A program made the position numbers and the translations under genes. A DNA stretch of 64,000 nt from Candidatus Thorarchaeota archaeon (lineage in GTDB: Archaea > Asgardarchaeota > Thorarchaeia > Thorarchaeales > Thorarchaeaceae), in the NCBI GenBank assembly GCA_019057475.1, contig DXJO01000010.1, positions 407,623 through 471,622 of the forward strand, read 5' to 3'. The number at the start of each line of letters is the position of its first letter. The first letter of the stretch is position 1. A model generated the notes under the pieces. It was not told the origin of the DNA. It saw only the letters and a program-made list of their open reading frames with translations, and ran no database searches. Positions 63,701 to 64,000 of the stretch are shown here, in pieces.

Positions 63701-64000
63701 ATTGACATCCAGGATTCGAATCGTAAGAGTCGTATTCTCCAACCATGGAGTTGCAGCAGGTCGAACTGCTTCCACGGCCATTGTGTGGCTGACAATCGGA
63801 ATTGCGACATTACCAGCAGCATTGCGATAGAACTTCTCGACTGCTGAGCTGGTAGTGACAGTGACAGGGTATGTGTTTGAACCGATGACCCATGTGGATG
63901 TATCCACTGTGCAGGTGAAGGATCCAGCGGAATACGTCCAGCTGCTGGCAGTGAATGTCTGTCCAGCAATAACTATCTGCGTAACATTGTCCTGGCTCAC
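54716..64000 (-). CDS. Second giant surface protein of beta-sandwich repeats, membrane-anchored (N-terminus outside window)
   Basis: The reading frame is open from the window edge for 3094 residues, so the N-terminus lies outside; the GTG at 63998-64000 is not a convincing start. About 28 Ig-like units of roughly 88-108 residues follow one another, each with a linker such as RPTQLTY or RATMLTY and a mid-unit motif of the form (Y/F)xDxDxG, for example RYYDVDAG, TFEDIDTS, TLEDLDHG. A transmembrane helix (about 55260-55340) precedes a cytosolic tail of about 185 residues: helical, with KKREKKAKRK and a final EAMGFSEEQLDLL segment. The role is probably surface adhesion or envelope structure, by inference. 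Confidence 0.85.
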   Translation of the reverse strand: MSQDNVTQIVIAGQTFTASSWTYSAGSFTCTVDTSTWVIGSNTYPVTVTTSSAVEKFYRNAAGNVAIPIVSHTMAVEAVRPAATPWLENTTLTIRILDVNNGSLIVLPGNISKIVIGGQTFTSANWTYSAGEFILAIDTDDLAVGFYVSTIQVTTSEPPKHYTDGSTTVTIEVRTRYTEAYSASPDPVPYLDDLVFYVEFRDRDAAGALVNASSIFLNGTGPVEGGFTVIWISEGYYRVSMVTSSLVIGNHQVTVTCVRSNYENATTTVRFRIRLTETEAVASGYRFDVPLGTNVTFTIEFTDIDHNEGIAGALLVNNGTFICSYSELGSGVYEVEIETLDSTPLGSYSLRFNLTKDNFEDAYVLIIITVKTHSTYLSFDEPVLPTGVGSSIEVHLFYEDVSMSTGISNATGSIIVDVNNSITSSTSFTVQNNLDLGVGHYIILIPAGQFGGLYDVSFTAFFNWTGVPKYLNLTRNFSVELRGTQTDLSVYIAPPAIYYGDWVNFTLYYENTDAGTGIDNSTGNVWVSAEVETAGQSIDPSDFQISSLGNGHYRFLLNSSLFTACGSFVIRTYLDWNATANPYYENRTLALTITLLVRTTLLDVVPPVNTAFDENATFTFTFTDSPSNSIIENSSQLHVQLDNVGLVYWLSYDGGSKAWIVIVNTTSIGVPGPVNLSLNVSWGGAPFYRNQTKLVRLEVTYRPTQLTYTAPTPTFFNSNVTIDFTYLDLIDGSSAGMDTGTLVLTSAGLNIAGNYTVIDNGDGTYTVVLNTTAFLEPGAYSVNAHMTYGGSRYGNDADAQFTFSVLYRAILATADPVGNTAWLQNIEITLHLTDGETAALVSNSTGGVKIGLASQNATDLELLGLTSTWTPGTDTYYVAITNILDVGTHVIFLNVSYDYAPPYYGYRVVKLTISIRKHSTELQLHEPAARTGFGLNTTFLLRYMDLDTGLPIDGASISINNITLNGNWTITPIGGNLYEVRINTSAFLEIGNYWVELVTQNSGALANYADTTIYVRVYVRERHTLLAYDPVGAVGYTDNVTITVYYSDSDLGNSGISNVTSALSLITNQTTYYVSDGAEPGSFVIELPANQFVAFEYTAVRINMTYFGIPYYQNQTIVVRFQITGTSTEFAWDPSDPVPFGNLANVTFYWGDLDSGAPVNCELGVDVEITVQCITQPLLDTSDPMILMVVQGQDVGEYATFFLLLNTSYLDDYRTYEFRVSINWTNPSQAPYYEDQLDKLVSIVVRMRDTAIPQIQTDSIPYGENATIRLQYVDLDNASLLITGSSLNISVSDGLTYYVNPDPVDGFYEIEIVTRSTGLLGRIQINITIEWSGKPFFENQTSIKVTLNINLRMVDIEMEYPAATPYLDNVTFHIYLQDTHSMEYINNNESFISAVFKVPNVAETPVISYVGGSDGKYMVTFNTTIFGQTGQYILEIAFNHSYTAPYYSILLWNITGVVGSRATSLDYEAISAVPYGNYMIFNVTYLDVDASPAVGVDSAQIYLLKSGEQLNLGVDFWYQYAGNGIYTINVSTVALGAPDTYSLEIITNSTADWWLLEKSRNIAARVSYRLTQLTYDVSGAAPYLDNVSITLTFEDIDTSTGIAGASFVLTTGTTLTEGTDYWIDALSDGVYDILVNSTVLGLGEFSIEIRAEWSGVPFYQNRTVDVPVQVRKRATMLTYDPPTETPFGNNLTITLRYYDVDAGLVGIPDAQSHFTLDTINSTSVDSSYYWVEYVSGATYRLIVNTTKLDVYGHYNLTVSVSGKTIYYENRTIWFGSNIRTRNTQLTTAPIAQTSYTQNATITFYYVDLDANIGLDNDTGGVSVALNGTTDWWVEQVSPGTFRVVINATSLGTTGEFGFKATFAWIGGKPYYANRSLEFTVSVTGSGAILSYTPPPHVPIGDNITLIVEYKDSGTGNGISNSSGYIHITIVPLNNTVVGSFQYWLENPEPGRFVYSINSTPFWTTGSIFFEVNVTWTYDQIPYYPNITGTLVRSVIRNIYTQTIADAPSPGTVPIGDNVSVVISFYDLDHDNNVLGADIDSNWLYEWSYAVLGDGRFNVTLSTTGITTLGSFSVQFTFNKTFYLTKIATVQITIRLLSMVSTTTAPDPPIVPVGDAVILEVTYYDTDHQVNITDGNIQTDWTYGWAWTRVTNGGFRVTLYTENVTNLIKYTVTFTVTRDGCSQGVASVKFEVRLIRTGISADVPSTTVAGSNVTVTVTLEDLDHGTGVEGAEIYTTALPGTYSWIEVGNGAYEIIYFLWQESYGTYTYDISAVASNHDPASLNVDIDLIQVRTELYIDSSIILVNWSNQVDLAANYDNLDVGGLVPDATVKATLGGLSFDLSSNGTAYVALIDTALVDVGTYIIIITANKTNYETRIVQVTLVVSVLQTVFESVDGLYSYSIVSGECIDLLVYYHETAFGFGVSDANVSYLWDYGNGQLVTNGTPGYYTATINATGALVNIYTLYVRANKTNHVEASIYFSLDVGVIETELTPVGELTLRVTFGEIATLLVNYTNTNLNEPVTNASLYFRFSDANYTGILTEYQPGIYNSTIDTSQLYAGTFSLYVVATKAGYETCTLGLLVEAARIDTTLALTHPSLTVVYESTATFFFNYTDIHYGLPIENATLEYRWLGGTGVLEEIGNGIYGVDLDSVLVGPGLYDIHVSALKSNYIFRTASSTLEVRAIATEIIVDEYYTTPVGDALTIHVLYNDTSYNRTVSDATAVAVWDFGNPNLVHVGDGEYSFTVPETVAIDTYYVTFILSKANHETASVRITVIVREIATELTTLSGNEFVSVTIGELVQITVVFMDTDHNIPISNAAISVLQEGGIIDENDWTVADGDAPGQYIISFIVPVDQQFSILIRAQKGTNYDAQEITVVIVASPVVVDPLMTMITYGGGLGVILILIGALLYVKVFSIPKVIRRLNGMIKTMSKGKIPEAPEAPGRDEIIQEIINTGLVAVNISKPIDEIPMETIELVVPETEALLSELAEITGLTEEDISAFNADLMRMKPSERPGFLMEVIRQEKARRSEDIAEKKREKKAKRKTVTKAELEEVRAKFEAMGFSEEQLDLLIENAKTLTKAEIDTLLEDMGGSVE
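55345..64000 (-). repeat. Array of about 28 beta-sandwich coding repeats
   Basis: The units are more diverged than in the first giant gene, so no fixed DNA period is visible. Successive linkers in protein order read, for example, RTTLLDV, RPTQLTY, KHSTEL, RHTLLAY, RLTQLTY, RATMLTY, RNTQLTT, RTELYID, DTTLALT, ATEIIVD. Units nearest the membrane are shorter (about 88 residues) than distal ones (about 100-108). Confidence 0.8.

Noticed and set aside
63998..64000. GTG as start codon of the second giant protein
   Set aside because: It sits at the window edge and no signal peptide follows; the gene surely continues outside.

Overview
The window reads as archaeal, most likely an Asgard archaeon of the Thorarchaeota kind. 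This is an inference, because no rRNA or other marker is present. Supporting signs are TATA boxes 25-30 bases before start codons with very short leaders (for example 49910-49917 and 33197-33204), many GTG/TTG starts, integrase remnants with an archaeal-style zinc-ribbon tail, a longin/roadblock-like gene, an LRR protein with a PCI-like winged helix, and giant membrane-anchored beta-sandwich proteins with cytosolic tails. No rRNA, tRNA or CRISPR array was recognised.

Left part (1-14.5 kb): a threonine aldolase cut by the window edge, an MFS transporter, a C45/NRDE-like Ntn hydrolase divergent from biotin-protein ligase, and an RNase HIII. Two tandem peptide-type solute-binding proteins follow; in both, the two halves of the family domain appear in swapped order (circular permutation). 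After an LRR / winged-helix / zinc-ribbon protein comes a tight operon with the three parts of a methylmalonyl-CoA transcarboxylase-type enzyme (12S-like, 5S-like and biotinyl subunits) plus a thiolase-like protein that appears to lack its catalytic cysteine. The biotin ligase upstream would biotinylate the carrier.

Middle (14.7-40.6 kb): a 3638-residue surface protein with at least 20 consecutive repeats of exactly 96 or 98 residues, a transmembrane helix and an acidic cytosolic tail. Then a DUF35 zinc-ribbon/OB protein, an acyl-CoA dehydrogenase with relocated catalytic base, a frameshifted longin/roadblock-like gene, a leuB-leuC-leuD-type operon led by an unknown small gene, an FAH-family hydrolase, a GH36 alpha-galactosidase-like enzyme, two TPR proteins, a small membrane protein, a PHP phosphatase and a second MFS transporter.

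Right part (40.6-64 kb): a decayed integration site (two unrelated truncated tyrosine recombinases, a C-terminal stub of a surface protein, and a frameshifted coiled-coil/transglutaminase-like surface protein), then a membrane-anchored subtilase whose C-terminal half resembles that of eukaryotic site-1 protease, a P-type ATPase with unusual ion-site residues, panB, a DUF1858 protein, an MBL-fold protein, an SCP2 protein, glutamine synthetase and a divergent Lrp/AsnC regulator. The window ends inside a second giant surface protein (over 3000 residues, about 28 beta-sandwich units).

Taken together, the window carries cell-surface architecture (two giant proteins, exported proteases, solute-binding proteins) beside organic-acid, acyl-CoA and branched-chain amino-acid chemistry. 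Starts were refined by eye from SD motifs and TATA spacing. All family assignments come from motif recognition without database searches.
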